A stretch of 64,000 nt of DNA. Source: Ignavibacteria bacterium (GTDB lineage Bacteria; Bacteroidota; Ignavibacteria; Tepidaquicellales; Tepidaquicellaceae). The stretch covers positions 1 through 64,000 of the forward strand of contig JAQTLX010000007.1 of the NCBI GenBank assembly GCA_028714695.1, written 5' to 3'. Made by a program: the position numbers and the translations under genes. A model generated the notes under the pieces. That model searched no databases. It was not told where the DNA came from and saw only the letters and a list, made by a program, of their open reading frames with translations. Each line of letters starts with the position of its first letter. Within the stretch, counting starts at the first letter, position 1. This document shows, piece after piece, positions 9,314-17,051 of this stretch.

Positions 9314-9414
9314 TTTGATTCTTGATTCTTGCCCTCCGCGGCAGGTCTCCGATTCGATGACACGAATCTCCGAATTCTTGATACTTAATTCTTGATCCTT
9401 GATTCTAAATTTGA
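9314..9414. repeat. Degenerate TTGATTC short repeats
   Basis: Several copies of TTGATTC/CTTGATAC-like heptamers (TTGATTCTTGATTCTTG, then ATTCTTGATACTTAATTC and CTTGATCCTTGATTC) bracket a GC hairpin region. They separate the palindrome cluster from the converging membrane-protein gene. No coding potential seen. Confidence 0.5.
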
Positions 9415-9422
9415 CATCTCTA

Positions 9423-9770
9423 TCACGGCGCAAAATTCCCGTCAAAAAACACCGACGAAATAGTAAAAAGCACTATAATTAAAACCAGACTCAACAGCGG
9501 CAAAAGCGACACAATAACGGATATTTTATATTTTCTGAAAAAATAAAATATCCATGCCGAAAAGGAAAAAAAACACATAACCGGAAAAGACACAATGCTC
9601 GTGAAAAACGTTATAAGAAAAACATTCCCCGTCGAATCGGGAGCATCGAACAGCATAGCCGACCATGCCGCTATCCACACACCGGGAATAATCATCAGTC
9701 CGAATACTATCGTCGATATAATAAGCAGTATCAGCGTCCCCCTGCTTCTTTTATTTGTTTCCTGAGTCAT
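9423..9770 (-). CDS. Hypothetical three-helix membrane protein
   Basis: 115 residues with three long hydrophobic segments (about 13-37, 47-73 and 80-107) and a short polar N-terminus (MTQETNKRSRG). No motif ties it to a named family. It is divergent from the AraC regulator, separated by 180 bp of AT-rich DNA, and ends against the repeat cluster. The open frame, start context and hydrophobic pattern look genuine, but no function can be stated. Confidence 0.6.
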   Translation of the reverse strand: MTQETNKRSRGTLILLIISTIVFGLMIIPGVWIAAWSAMLFDAPDSTGNVFLITFFTSIVSFPVMCFFSFSAWIFYFFRKYKISVIVSLLPLLSLVLIIVLFTISSVFFDGNFAP

Positions 9771-9950
9771 ATGAATTGTATAACAAAATGCCGAAGAAAA
9801 AGTTTATTTCGAATAATTTTCAAAAAACTACAACATTCAATCTGCTACATTTTTTTAATACAAAAACCTTATATTATTTCTATTCCGTTTTTTGTAAATT
9901 AGAATAGAAATTATAAAATCATATTAACACGAAAATAACATTGATGTAAA

Positions 9951-10772
9951 ATGGAGAAGCCGTTTCATATTTTTAAACTGGATGAAAAGACCGTAAATGA
10001 TGTTATTAAATCTCCGCCCGAACCTCATCGTCACGACCATGAAGAACTTATTATCGTAACGAAAGGGGATTATGTGCATTTCGTCGATTTCAATAAAGAA
10101 TCAATGTCCGCCCCCGCTGTCGTTTATATAGCGCAGGGCAAAGTACATCAGTTTCTTCCTAATACTAATGCAAGAGGGTGGGTTATACGTTTCAAAACAG
10201 ATTTTCTTCCCGGCACTATGTTCCATTTTTATTCCTATTATCTTGACAGCATTAGATACGAAATTAATACCGATTTCTGTATTGATAATTTAGAATCACT
10301 GTGCAGCCTGATGTTCAGCGAATTTCAGCAGCGCCCTATAGACTTCAGTACAATCAAACATCTTCTCGGCGCTCTGGTTTCAAAACTTGAATCGCTTGGA
10401 AAAAGAAATGTTCTTCCAGATGAGAACACAAATAAATCCCAACTGATTACATTCAATAATTTTCTTAAAATTCTTGAAAGCAATTTCCGCCGCGATGAGG
10501 GCGTCGAATTCTATGCAGAAAAAATGAATATGTCCGTAAGGAATCTGAATCTGATATGCAAAAACATTCTTAAGAAGAGCATTACCGAAATCATAGAAAC
10601 ACGTAAACTCATCGAAGCGCGTCAACTGCTGATAGATACAAATAAGTCCGTTTCAGAAATAGGTTTTGAACTCGGTTATGCCGAAAAATCCTATTTTACG
10701 CGCGTATTCCGCAAAAAGACAGGGTCAACCCCATCGAAATTCCGCTCCGATATGCAATCCATGCTTGTATAA
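9951..10772 (+). CDS. AraC family transcriptional regulator
   Basis: 273 residues. The N-terminal half is a cupin-like sensor domain (PEPHRHDHEELIIVTKGDY near residues 23-42). The C-terminal 100 residues are a two-helix-turn-helix AraC DNA-binding domain, with VEFYAEKMNMSVRNLNLICKN and VSEIGFELGYAEKSYFTRVFRKK-type sequence followed by TGSTPSKFR. It is the first gene of a same-strand series (YceI, FMN reductase, dioxygenase, pirin, YceI), so it is the likely local regulator. A separate promoter-like -7 box lies between it and YceI. The effector is unknown; quinone or electrophile stress is a guess from the genes it precedes. Confidence 0.9.
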   Translation: MEKPFHIFKLDEKTVNDVIKSPPEPHRHDHEELIIVTKGDYVHFVDFNKESMSAPAVVYIAQGKVHQFLPNTNARGWVIRFKTDFLPGTMFHFYSYYLDSIRYEINTDFCIDNLESLCSLMFSEFQQRPIDFSTIKHLLGALVSKLESLGKRNVLPDENTNKSQLITFNNFLKILESNFRRDEGVEFYAEKMNMSVRNLNLICKNILKKSITEIIETRKLIEARQLLIDTNKSVSEIGFELGYAEKSYFTRVFRKKTGSTPSKFRSDMQSMLV

Positions 10773-10823
10773 AAGTACCACACATTTTCCTGAAAGTGTT
10801 ACCGTTTTATATGTAGGTACATG

Positions 10824-10831
10824 TATTTTTG
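10824..10831 (+). promoter_or_regulatory. Bacteroidota-type -7 box upstream of the YceI operon
   Basis: TATTTTTG matches TAnnTTTG exactly, 31 bp before the YceI ATG. It is preceded by the partly palindromic ATGTAGGTACATGTA, a possible regulator contact site. Confidence 0.5.
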
Positions 10832-10861
10832 TATAGTTGAATAAATTAAAACAAAAACAAA

Positions 10862-11395
10862 ATGGAAAAAACAAAATGGGTCATAGACCCTTCACACAGC
10901 AAAATTGGATTCAAAGTCAGACACCTGATGATTTCACACGTACTCGGCAACTTTAAGCAGTTCGAAGGTGTAGTTCTTACAGAGGGTAACGATTTCACAA
11001 AAGCCTCTGTAAATCTGACTATCAGTTCGGCATCTGTAGATACCGAAATTGCGGACAGAGATACGCATTTAAAAAGCGCTGATTTCTTTGACGTTGAAAA
11101 ATATCCTGAACTTACTTTCTCCGATTCTAAAATCGAGGATTTAGGCGACGATACTTATGAATTGACGGGAAACCTTACAATTAAAGGTATTGCAAAACCG
11201 GTAAAACTGACAGTCGAATTCGGCGGCGTTATGAAAGACCCGTGGGGCAATGAAAAAGCGGGATTCTCGCTTACGGGAAAAATTAATCGTAAAGACTGGG
11301 GCCTTAACTGGAATTCCGCGCTCGAAGCGGGCGGCGAACTCGTTGGGGAAGATGTGAAATTAATCTGCGACATCGAACTCGCAAAACAAGCATAA
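10862..11395 (+). CDS. YceI family protein, no signal peptide
   Basis: 177 residues covering a complete YceI lipocalin-like barrel: WVIDPSHSKIGFKVRHLMISHVLGNF at the start, then DRDTHLKSADFFDVEKYPELTF, GNLTIKGIAKPVKL and GFSLTGKINRKDWGL. YceI barrels bind polyprenoid or amphiphilic ligands. Unlike the second YceI at 13612 this copy has no signal peptide, so it should be cytoplasmic. It is 17 bp upstream of the FMN reductase and probably heads the operon. No Shine-Dalgarno sequence precedes the ATG, as is common in this group. Confidence 0.92.
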   Translation: MEKTKWVIDPSHSKIGFKVRHLMISHVLGNFKQFEGVVLTEGNDFTKASVNLTISSASVDTEIADRDTHLKSADFFDVEKYPELTFSDSKIEDLGDDTYELTGNLTIKGIAKPVKLTVEFGGVMKDPWGNEKAGFSLTGKINRKDWGLNWNSALEAGGELVGEDVKLICDIELAKQA

Positions 11396-11412
11396 CTTTA
11401 AACAAAATCAAA

Positions 11413-11973
11413 ATGGAAAAGAAATATAATTTTGCCGCAATATCCGGAAGTTTGAGAAAAGGCTCATATAACACTATGGTCCTGAAAGCAGCGCAAAAAC
11501 TCGCGCCTGAAAATATTACGATTGAACAGTTATCCATTGACGAAGTTCCATATTATAATTTCGATTTGCATGAGAAACAATTTCCGGATGCGGTTGAAAT
11601 GCTTAATGATAAAATCAAAGCGGCGGACGCGGTAATATTGGTTACTCCCGAATACAATTATTCCGTTTCGGGTGTGCTGAAGAACGCAATAGATTTTTTC
11701 TCGCGTTCTCCTAAGAAACCTTTCGACATGAAACCTGTCGGTTTAATGGGAGCGACTCCGGGAATGATGGGAACTGTCAGAGCGCAATATCAACTTAGGC
11801 AGATGATGATACCTTTAAATGCATACGTGATGAACAGACCCGAAATTATGATTTCGCAGGCGCATACAAAATTTGACGAAGAAGGTAATCTTATAGACAT
11901 AAAAACAACTGAATTTATTGAAAACTTTATAGCGTCGCTTGCCGCTTTCTCCGACATTTTTCAAAAACAATGA
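11413..11973 (+). CDS. NADPH-dependent FMN reductase family protein
   Basis: 186 residues of the flavodoxin-like FMN_red fold. The phosphate-binding loop is SGSLRKGSYNT (residues 11-21) and the flavin-contact loop is TPEYNYSVSGVLKNAIDFFSR (about 78-98). Members such as azoreductases, chromate reductases and quinone reductases move electrons from NAD(P)H to quinones, azo dyes or metals. The operon setting with a DODA-type dioxygenase and a pirin fits quinone/catechol handling, but the substrate is inferred. Confidence 0.92.
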   Translation: MEKKYNFAAISGSLRKGSYNTMVLKAAQKLAPENITIEQLSIDEVPYYNFDLHEKQFPDAVEMLNDKIKAADAVILVTPEYNYSVSGVLKNAIDFFSRSPKKPFDMKPVGLMGATPGMMGTVRAQYQLRQMMIPLNAYVMNRPEIMISQAHTKFDEEGNLIDIKTTEFIENFIASLAAFSDIFQKQ

Positions 11974-12006
11974 GGAACGAAAATACAAATTAAAGAGGTT
12001 TTATAA

Positions 12007-12825
12007 ATGAACTTGAACGAATTAAATAAACAACCGGATATGAAAAAGGATTCATCTAAAATGCCCGTACTTTTTGTAGGTCACGGCAGTCCGATGAATG
12101 CAATCGAAGATAACGAATTTTCAAAGGGATGGACGGCAATCGGAAATTCAATTCCGAAACCCGAATACATACTCTGTGTTTCCGCACACTGGGAAACTAT
12201 GGGCACATACGTTACCGCAATGGAAAACCCGCAGACGATTCATGACTTCGGAGGCTTTCCGAAAGAATTGTACGAGGTCGAATATCCCGCTCCCGGCAGT
12301 CCAGAACTTGCAAGGAAAACGGTAAATAATGTTGAAAAAACGGAAGTTAAACCCGACAAAAAATGGGGACTTGACCACGGAACGTGGAGTATTTTAAAGC
12401 ACATGTATCCCGATGCCGATATCCCTGTCATACAGTTGAGTTTGGACTACGGAAAAAATCCGCAATACCATTATGAACTCGCGAAGGAACTTGCATTTTT
12501 AAGAAAGAAAGGCGTTTTAATAATAGGAAGCGGCAACATTGTACACAATCTCAGAGTCGTTGACTGGAGAAATACGAACGGCGGATATGATTGGGCAGTC
12601 GAAGCCAATTCAAAAATTAAAAACCTGATATTGAACAACGAACATATGCAGTTAACAGAATACAACAAACTTGGAAAGGAGTTTGAACTGGCAGTGCCTA
12701 CGCCGGAACATTTTTTGCCTCTGCTTTATGCGCTGGCATTAAAAGAAGAAAATGAAAACGTCGTTTTCTTCAACGATAAAACGGTTCTGGGCTCGCTTTC
12801 CATGACATCCGTTATTATTAATTAA
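12007..12825 (+). CDS. Class III extradiol ring-cleavage dioxygenase (DODA/YgiD-like)
   Basis: 272 residues, homologous to 4,5-DOPA extradiol dioxygenases such as E. coli YgiD. Hallmarks are VLFVGHGSPMNAIEDN at residues 21-36, SAHWET near 61, the LDHGTWS block, and GSGNIVHN near 178, which together supply the metal-binding histidines. The ribosome site AGAGG precedes the ATG. Position between an FMN reductase and a pirin (quercetinase-like) suggests a small aromatic-compound operon. The natural substrate of this family is often unknown. Confidence 0.92.
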   Translation: MNLNELNKQPDMKKDSSKMPVLFVGHGSPMNAIEDNEFSKGWTAIGNSIPKPEYILCVSAHWETMGTYVTAMENPQTIHDFGGFPKELYEVEYPAPGSPELARKTVNNVEKTEVKPDKKWGLDHGTWSILKHMYPDADIPVIQLSLDYGKNPQYHYELAKELAFLRKKGVLIIGSGNIVHNLRVVDWRNTNGGYDWAVEANSKIKNLILNNEHMQLTEYNKLGKEFELAVPTPEHFLPLLYALALKEENENVVFFNDKTVLGSLSMTSVIIN

Positions 12826-12841
12826 TTAAAATTTTCAGACT

Positions 12842-13561
12842 ATGTCAAAAACAATAATTCACAAAGCGGAAAGCCGCGGTCACGCGAATCACGGCTGGCT
12901 TGACACGCATCATACTTTTAGTTTCGCGAATTACTATGATCCCGAACGCATGCATTTCGGCGCTCTCAGAGTTTTGAACGACGACCGTGTTAATCCCGGA
13001 ATGGGTTTCGGAACACATCCGCACGATAACATGGAGATAATTTCAATTCCGCTTGAAGGCGACCTCGAACACAAAGACAGCATGGGAAACGTTGCCGTCA
13101 TTAAACACGGGGATATACAGGTGATGAGCGCAGGAACGGGAATCAGGCACAGCGAATACAACAGGAATAAAGAAATGCTCGTAAAGTTTCTTCAAATCTG
13201 GGTGCTGCCTAATAAGAAAAACGTAACTCCTCGCTATGACCAGATTACATTAAATGCCAAGGACCGTCATAACAAATTGCAGCAGATAGTATCGCCGAAT
13301 CCTGACGACGAAGGAGTATGGATACATCAGGATGCATGGTTTAATCTCGGTACTTTCGATAAGAATATAACCGCGGAATATAAAATAAAGAAAGAAGGCA
13401 ATGGTGTTTATGCATTTGTGCTGAAAGGAAATTTTGGAATCGAAGGCGCGGAATTAAATGAACGCGACGGTATCGGAATATGGGACACGGATGCAGTTAC
13501 TATTGAGTCGGATACGGACGGTTCAGAAATACTTTTGATGGATGTACCGATGAAAATCTGA
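12842..13561 (+). CDS. Pirin family protein (YhhW-like quercetinase type)
   Basis: 239 residues of the bicupin pirin family. The metal site is visible as GTHPHDNMEI (two His and a Glu) and GTGIRHSEYN (His and Glu). Short length and the N-terminal HGWLDTHHTFSFANYYDPERM are typical of YhhW, which cleaves quercetin in vitro. The gene starts 16 bp after the dioxygenase. A second, longer pirin lies divergently at 14253-15107 and is not a recent duplicate. Confidence 0.92.
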   Translation: MSKTIIHKAESRGHANHGWLDTHHTFSFANYYDPERMHFGALRVLNDDRVNPGMGFGTHPHDNMEIISIPLEGDLEHKDSMGNVAVIKHGDIQVMSAGTGIRHSEYNRNKEMLVKFLQIWVLPNKKNVTPRYDQITLNAKDRHNKLQQIVSPNPDDEGVWIHQDAWFNLGTFDKNITAEYKIKKEGNGVYAFVLKGNFGIEGAELNERDGIGIWDTDAVTIESDTDGSEILLMDVPMKI

Positions 13562-13611
13562 AAACAAACAAATAAATCAAAAACGATTTTTAAACTAAAA
13601 TACCATAAAAA

Positions 13612-14184
13612 ATGAAAAAATTTCTTGTTGTATTTCTGGTTCTTGCAATGTCTTCCTTTGCATCGACAGTCAATAATTATTCTTTCGACAAAAACCATGC
13701 AAGACTGTCATTTAGCGTAATGCATTTCGGAATATCACACGTTGAAGGAATTTTTAAATCCTTTACGGCAACAATGAATTCATCGAAAGAAGATTTCACC
13801 GATGCCGATATCGAAATGAATGCCGATGTGAATTCGATTAATACTGAAGTGGAAATGAGAGACAAGGACCTCAGAGGCGAAAACTGGTTCAACGCCGATA
13901 AATATCCGACTATCAATTTCAAAAGCACTTCGTTCAAAAAAACCGCAGGCGGTAATTACGAACTGGCTGGGAATTTTACGATGTGCGGCGTTACAAATCC
14001 GATAGTGTTCAATGCGGTTTATAACGGCAAAGCGGAAAACCCGTTTTACAAAACAACGTCTGTAGGTTTTACAATCACGGGTAAACTAAATCGCACCGAT
14101 TACAAATTGGGCGGAGCGCCTATGGCGACGGGCGTAGGCGACGAAATTGAACTGAAGTCAAACGTAGAATTTTACGTCAAGTAA
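13612..14184 (+). CDS. YceI family protein, exported
   Basis: 190 residues: a signal peptide (MKKFLVVFLVLAMSSFAST) followed by a full YceI barrel (NNYSFDKNHARLSFSVMHFGISHVEG at its start, DKDLRGENWFNADKYPTINF, GNFTMCGVTNPIVF, GFTITGKLNRTDYKL). It is a periplasmic counterpart to the cytoplasmic YceI that begins the operon, so the cluster may handle an amphiphilic or isoprenoid ligand on both sides of the inner membrane. It is the last gene before a strong terminator. Confidence 0.92.
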   Translation: MKKFLVVFLVLAMSSFASTVNNYSFDKNHARLSFSVMHFGISHVEGIFKSFTATMNSSKEDFTDADIEMNADVNSINTEVEMRDKDLRGENWFNADKYPTINFKSTSFKKTAGGNYELAGNFTMCGVTNPIVFNAVYNGKAENPFYKTTSVGFTITGKLNRTDYKLGGAPMATGVGDEIELKSNVEFYVK

Positions 14185-14203
14185 TTAAATTTTTATCCGT
14201 AAT

Positions 14204-14231
14204 AAAGCCGGAACATTATGTTCCGGCTTTT
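14204..14231. terminator. Bidirectional terminator between convergent genes
   Basis: AAAGCCGGAACA-TTA-TGTTCCGGCTTT is a perfect 12-bp stem with T tracts on both sides. It ends the YceI operon on the plus strand and the second pirin gene on the minus strand. Confidence 0.9.
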
Positions 14232-14252
14232 GTCAATTTCAGAATTCACATT

Positions 14253-15107
14253 TTATACTTTAAGAAACGTGCCGTTCGAATATTCCTTAAAAGCAATTTC
14301 GAGTTCTTCGCGCGTGTTCATTACTATCGGACCGTACCATGCAATCGGCTCCTTCAAAGGCTTTCCGCCGATGTAAAGAAACCTTACATTCTCATTTTTT
14401 GTTTTTATGTATATACTATCGCCTTCTCCGAATATGAGCAATTGCCCTTTCTTGTATTCCTTGTTTTCTTTTCCGAATTCCGCAGAACCTTCGAATATAT
14501 AAATAAGAACATTGTGTCCGGGATTTGATTTTATATCTGCCGCCGTGTTCTTCGTAATTTCAAAATCCATATACTCAACATCAACTTCGAGATCATTAAC
14601 CGGACCTTTATTATTCTCATACACGCCGCATATAATTCTTACTTTCATATCTTTATCTTCATAAACAGGAATATCTTTTGAATTTATATCCCTGTAACGC
14701 GGGTGCATCATCTTGCTTTTCGCCGGAAGGTTCACCCACAACTGGAATCCGCGCATTCCCTTGCCGGTGTTCTTCGGCATTTCCTGATGAATGATGCCGC
14801 TTCCCGCCGTCATCCACTGCACGCCGCCTGAATGAATCGAACCTTTATTCCCGAGCGAATCTTCGTGTTCCACTTCGCCCTCGAGCATATACGTTACCGT
14901 TTCAATTCCCCTGTGCGGATGCCACGGAAATCCCGCTATATAATCATCCGGATTATCCGACCCGAAATTATCGAGAAGAAGAAACGGGTCGGTAATATTC
15001 TTATCCGAATTTCCGAATACGCGATGCAACTTTACTCCCGCCCCTTCGGTCACAGGCTTTGCCGTAAAACTTGAACTTACATCTCTTGATTTTTTCATAG
15101 TACGCAA
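14253..15107 (-). CDS. Pirin family protein
   Basis: 284 residues, a typical full-length pirin. The N-cupin has FPWHPHRGIETVTYMLEGEVEHEDS and GSGIIHQEMP, giving the metal ligands; the C-cupin ends with PIAWYGPIVMNTREELEIAFKEYSNGTF, the usual pirin C-terminus. ATGs at 15107 and 15098 are both possible (MRTMKKS). Bacterial pirins act as redox-sensing regulators or quercetin dioxygenases. It is divergent from the carbonic anhydrase gene across 127 bp. Confidence 0.92.
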   Translation of the reverse strand: MRTMKKSRDVSSSFTAKPVTEGAGVKLHRVFGNSDKNITDPFLLLDNFGSDNPDDYIAGFPWHPHRGIETVTYMLEGEVEHEDSLGNKGSIHSGGVQWMTAGSGIIHQEMPKNTGKGMRGFQLWVNLPAKSKMMHPRYRDINSKDIPVYEDKDMKVRIICGVYENNKGPVNDLEVDVEYMDFEITKNTAADIKSNPGHNVLIYIFEGSAEFGKENKEYKKGQLLIFGEGDSIYIKTKNENVRFLYIGGKPLKEPIAWYGPIVMNTREELEIAFKEYSNGTFLKV

Positions 15108-15169
15108 TAAGTTAATTCTCTTTGTATAGTCAAAAAATTCTTTTAAATTATCAAGATACTTCTAAGGAA

Positions 15170-15201
15170 TTAAATGCATTAATTCACTGTTAAATGCATA
15201 A
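15170..15201. promoter_or_regulatory. Direct repeat TTAAATGCATWA, possible operator
   Basis: TTAAATGCATTA at 15170 and TTAAATGCATAA at 15190 are exactly 20 bp apart, and each holds the ATGCAT palindrome. They lie in the divergent promoter region, 34-65 bp before the carbonic anhydrase ATG. The two-turn spacing suggests a dimeric regulator binding one face of the helix. Confidence 0.5.
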
Positions 15202-15234
15202 ACACAAAAAAAACAATTAAAAGAGGGGAAAACT

Positions 15235-15939
15235 ATGAAAAATCTGAAATCTTACATCTTACTGCTTGTTTTGTCCGTAATGCTGACTTCATGCGGACAA
15301 AAGAAAGCCGAAACCGACAATTCTCATTCAAACGACTCAAAGGAAAAAAAGCATGAGCATGTTGTAATTAATACTCCCGACGACGCGGTGAATGAACTTA
15401 AAAACGGAAACAAAAGATTTGTCGACGGCAAACTTGAAAACACTGATTACAAAGAGCAGGTACAGGCGACTAAAGAAGACCAGCATCCGCATTCCGTAAT
15501 TTTATCATGCCTCGATTCGCGTGTTCCGCCTGAAATAGTATTTGACCAGGGTTTCGGAAATATATTCGTTGCTCGTGTGGCGGGTAATATCGAAGACGAT
15601 AACATACTCGGAAGTCTTGAGTTTGCGACAAAAATAAAAGGGAGCAAACTTATAGTCGTTCTGGGTCACAATAAATGCGGTGCGGTGAAAGGCGCTGTTG
15701 ATAACGCCGAACTCGGAAATCTCACTCAACTTGTTAATCAGATAAAGCCTGCAATCACAGGCGATAAATCAAATCCGGATAAATTGCTTGATGAAACATC
15801 AAGAAAGAACGTGAAACTTACAATCGAAAATATTTTAAAACACAGTGATGTGATTTCCGGTCTTGTTAAAGAAGGCAAAGTTAAAATAGTCGGTGCGTAT
15901 TACGATTTAAACACCGGCAGAGTCGAGTTCATGAATTAA
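15235..15939 (+). CDS. Beta-class carbonic anhydrase, lipoprotein
   Basis: 234 residues. A lipoprotein signal (MLTSC, Cys20) precedes a His/Asp/Lys-rich linker and a complete beta-carbonic anhydrase domain. The zinc ligands are Cys92, His145 and Cys148 (SCLDSR, GHNKCGA), with the Asp94-Arg96 dyad intact, so the enzyme should interconvert CO2 and bicarbonate. Exported beta-class enzymes are less common than cytoplasmic ones; the lipobox puts this on the periplasmic side. An AGAGGGG ribosome site precedes the ATG. Confidence 0.92.
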   Translation: MKNLKSYILLLVLSVMLTSCGQKKAETDNSHSNDSKEKKHEHVVINTPDDAVNELKNGNKRFVDGKLENTDYKEQVQATKEDQHPHSVILSCLDSRVPPEIVFDQGFGNIFVARVAGNIEDDNILGSLEFATKIKGSKLIVVLGHNKCGAVKGAVDNAELGNLTQLVNQIKPAITGDKSNPDKLLDETSRKNVKLTIENILKHSDVISGLVKEGKVKIVGAYYDLNTGRVEFMN

Positions 15940-15969
15940 AAATAAAACGCAATAAATATTTGTTCTTAA

Positions 15970-16004
15970 GAAAGGCACATAGTAATATTTTATGTGCCTT
16001 TTTT
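15970..16004 (+). terminator. Rho-independent terminator
   Basis: AAAGGCACATA and TATGTGCCTTT form an 11-bp stem around an AT loop, followed by Ts, just after the carbonic anhydrase stop. Confidence 0.9.
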
Positions 16005-16048
16005 AACTGTTTCGGGTAAGAAGAAACCGAACCTTCCTTTTTAGCATA

Positions 16049-16067
16049 TAGTCCATTTATAGTCCAT
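16049..16067 (+). promoter_or_regulatory. Tandem regulator motif, copy 1 (upstream of response regulator)
   Basis: TAGTCCATTTATAGTCCAT: two identical TAGTCCAT half-sites with an 11-bp period, 138 bp before the response regulator ATG. The half-sites here are perfect, making this the cleanest copy. The bases after it (AAGAACTATAT) also match copy 6 (GAGAACTATAT) upstream of the sigma factor. Confidence 0.7.
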
Positions 16068-16186
16068 AAGAACTATATGAAAATTAGCCCCTAATATTTA
16101 TATTGTTGTAATTAAGTCTTAAATATTTCTTGCTATTATTCTAATATTTGAATTGTGTGCAGTTACCTATTTATTCATAGATTTAT

Positions 16187-16888
16187 ATGAAAAAAACCAG
16201 AATAATTATAATCGAAGATAACCGTCTTCAGCGTGAAGGTCTGAAATTGATGTTCAAAGAACACTCCGAATTTAGTATTGTAGCAGCGCTGGACGATTCC
16301 GAATCAATAATCGAAAAAATCGAATTACTGAGACCCGACATTCTCTTGCTGGATCTCAGTCTGACGAACATTAACAGTCTGAGTCTCGTAAAGTCCATAA
16401 GAAAGAAATTTACAGATACTAAGGTGATTGTAATGGACATTGTCCCTATACAGGAAGACGTAATCCTGTTTGTGGAAGCGGGAGCATCGGGATTTATTCT
16501 CAAAGATGCGTCTGTTGCTGAATTTTTGAATACAATAAAGTCAGTTGCTGGAGGGGAAAAAGTATTGCCGCCAATACTGACAGGGTCCCTCTTTTCACAG
16601 ATAATCAGCAACGGTTTAAAAGAACTGGGGACTCCGAAAGTCATCCAGGAAGTACTTATGACACGGCGTGAGCGCGAGATAGTCGAGTTGATTTCCGGTG
16701 CACTGTCAAATAAAGAGATTGCATTCAAACTTAATCTCTCCGTATATACCGTAAAGAGTCATGTTCACAATATACTTGAAAAAATGGCGCTTAACACGCG
16801 TCTTCAGATAGCCATGCATTCACGTTCCGGTGAAAATTATTCCGACAAAGTTCCCGGGATAAATGATCTTTCTCCGCATAAACAATAA
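16187..16888 (+). CDS. NarL/FixJ-type response regulator with atypical receiver
   Basis: 233 residues. The receiver has the acidic pair Glu10-Asp11, phosphoacceptor Asp56 (DILLLDLS) and Lys106 (FILKDAS). The LuxR helix-turn-helix is at about 163-218 (TRREREIVELISGALSNKEIAFKLNLSVYTVKSHV in pieces). Two features are odd: the conserved Ser/Thr after strand 4 is Asp84 (VIVMDIV), and the usual PGxxG loop after Asp56 reads LTNINS. No histidine kinase is adjacent, so it is an orphan. A perfect copy of the tandem motif shared by the following genes lies upstream, suggesting autoregulation and that this protein is a candidate regulator of the set. Confidence 0.92.
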   Translation: MKKTRIIIIEDNRLQREGLKLMFKEHSEFSIVAALDDSESIIEKIELLRPDILLLDLSLTNINSLSLVKSIRKKFTDTKVIVMDIVPIQEDVILFVEAGASGFILKDASVAEFLNTIKSVAGGEKVLPPILTGSLFSQIISNGLKELGTPKVIQEVLMTRREREIVELISGALSNKEIAFKLNLSVYTVKSHVHNILEKMALNTRLQIAMHSRSGENYSDKVPGINDLSPHKQ

Positions 16889-16904
16889 ACTAACACCGCA
16901 GATG

Positions 16905-16923
16905 TAGTTCCTTTTTCATCCCA
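16905..16923 (+). promoter_or_regulatory. Tandem regulator motif, copy 2 (upstream of NBR1-like gene)
   Basis: TAGTTCCT, three Ts, then TCATCCCA: half-sites with an 11-bp period, 147 bp before the ATG. A -7-like TTTGTTTG at 16945-16952 lies 40 bp downstream of the motif start, which would place the motif over the -35 region. Confidence 0.65.
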
Positions 16924-17051
16924 TTGCCTTATTGATATACCTTCTTTGTTTGCATAGTTTATATAAAACAAAGGTATAAGTTTACGTGAAGGGCATTCAC
17001 GAAATCTCTTCAGAACGAATATCACAATTTTAAACATTCAAAGATAAAAAA

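Noticed and set aside
8843-9363. Overlapping small minus-strand frames in the palindrome cluster.
   Set aside because: They translate the repeated palindromes (for example PAMRAGKVKY twice) and have no coding signature beyond that.
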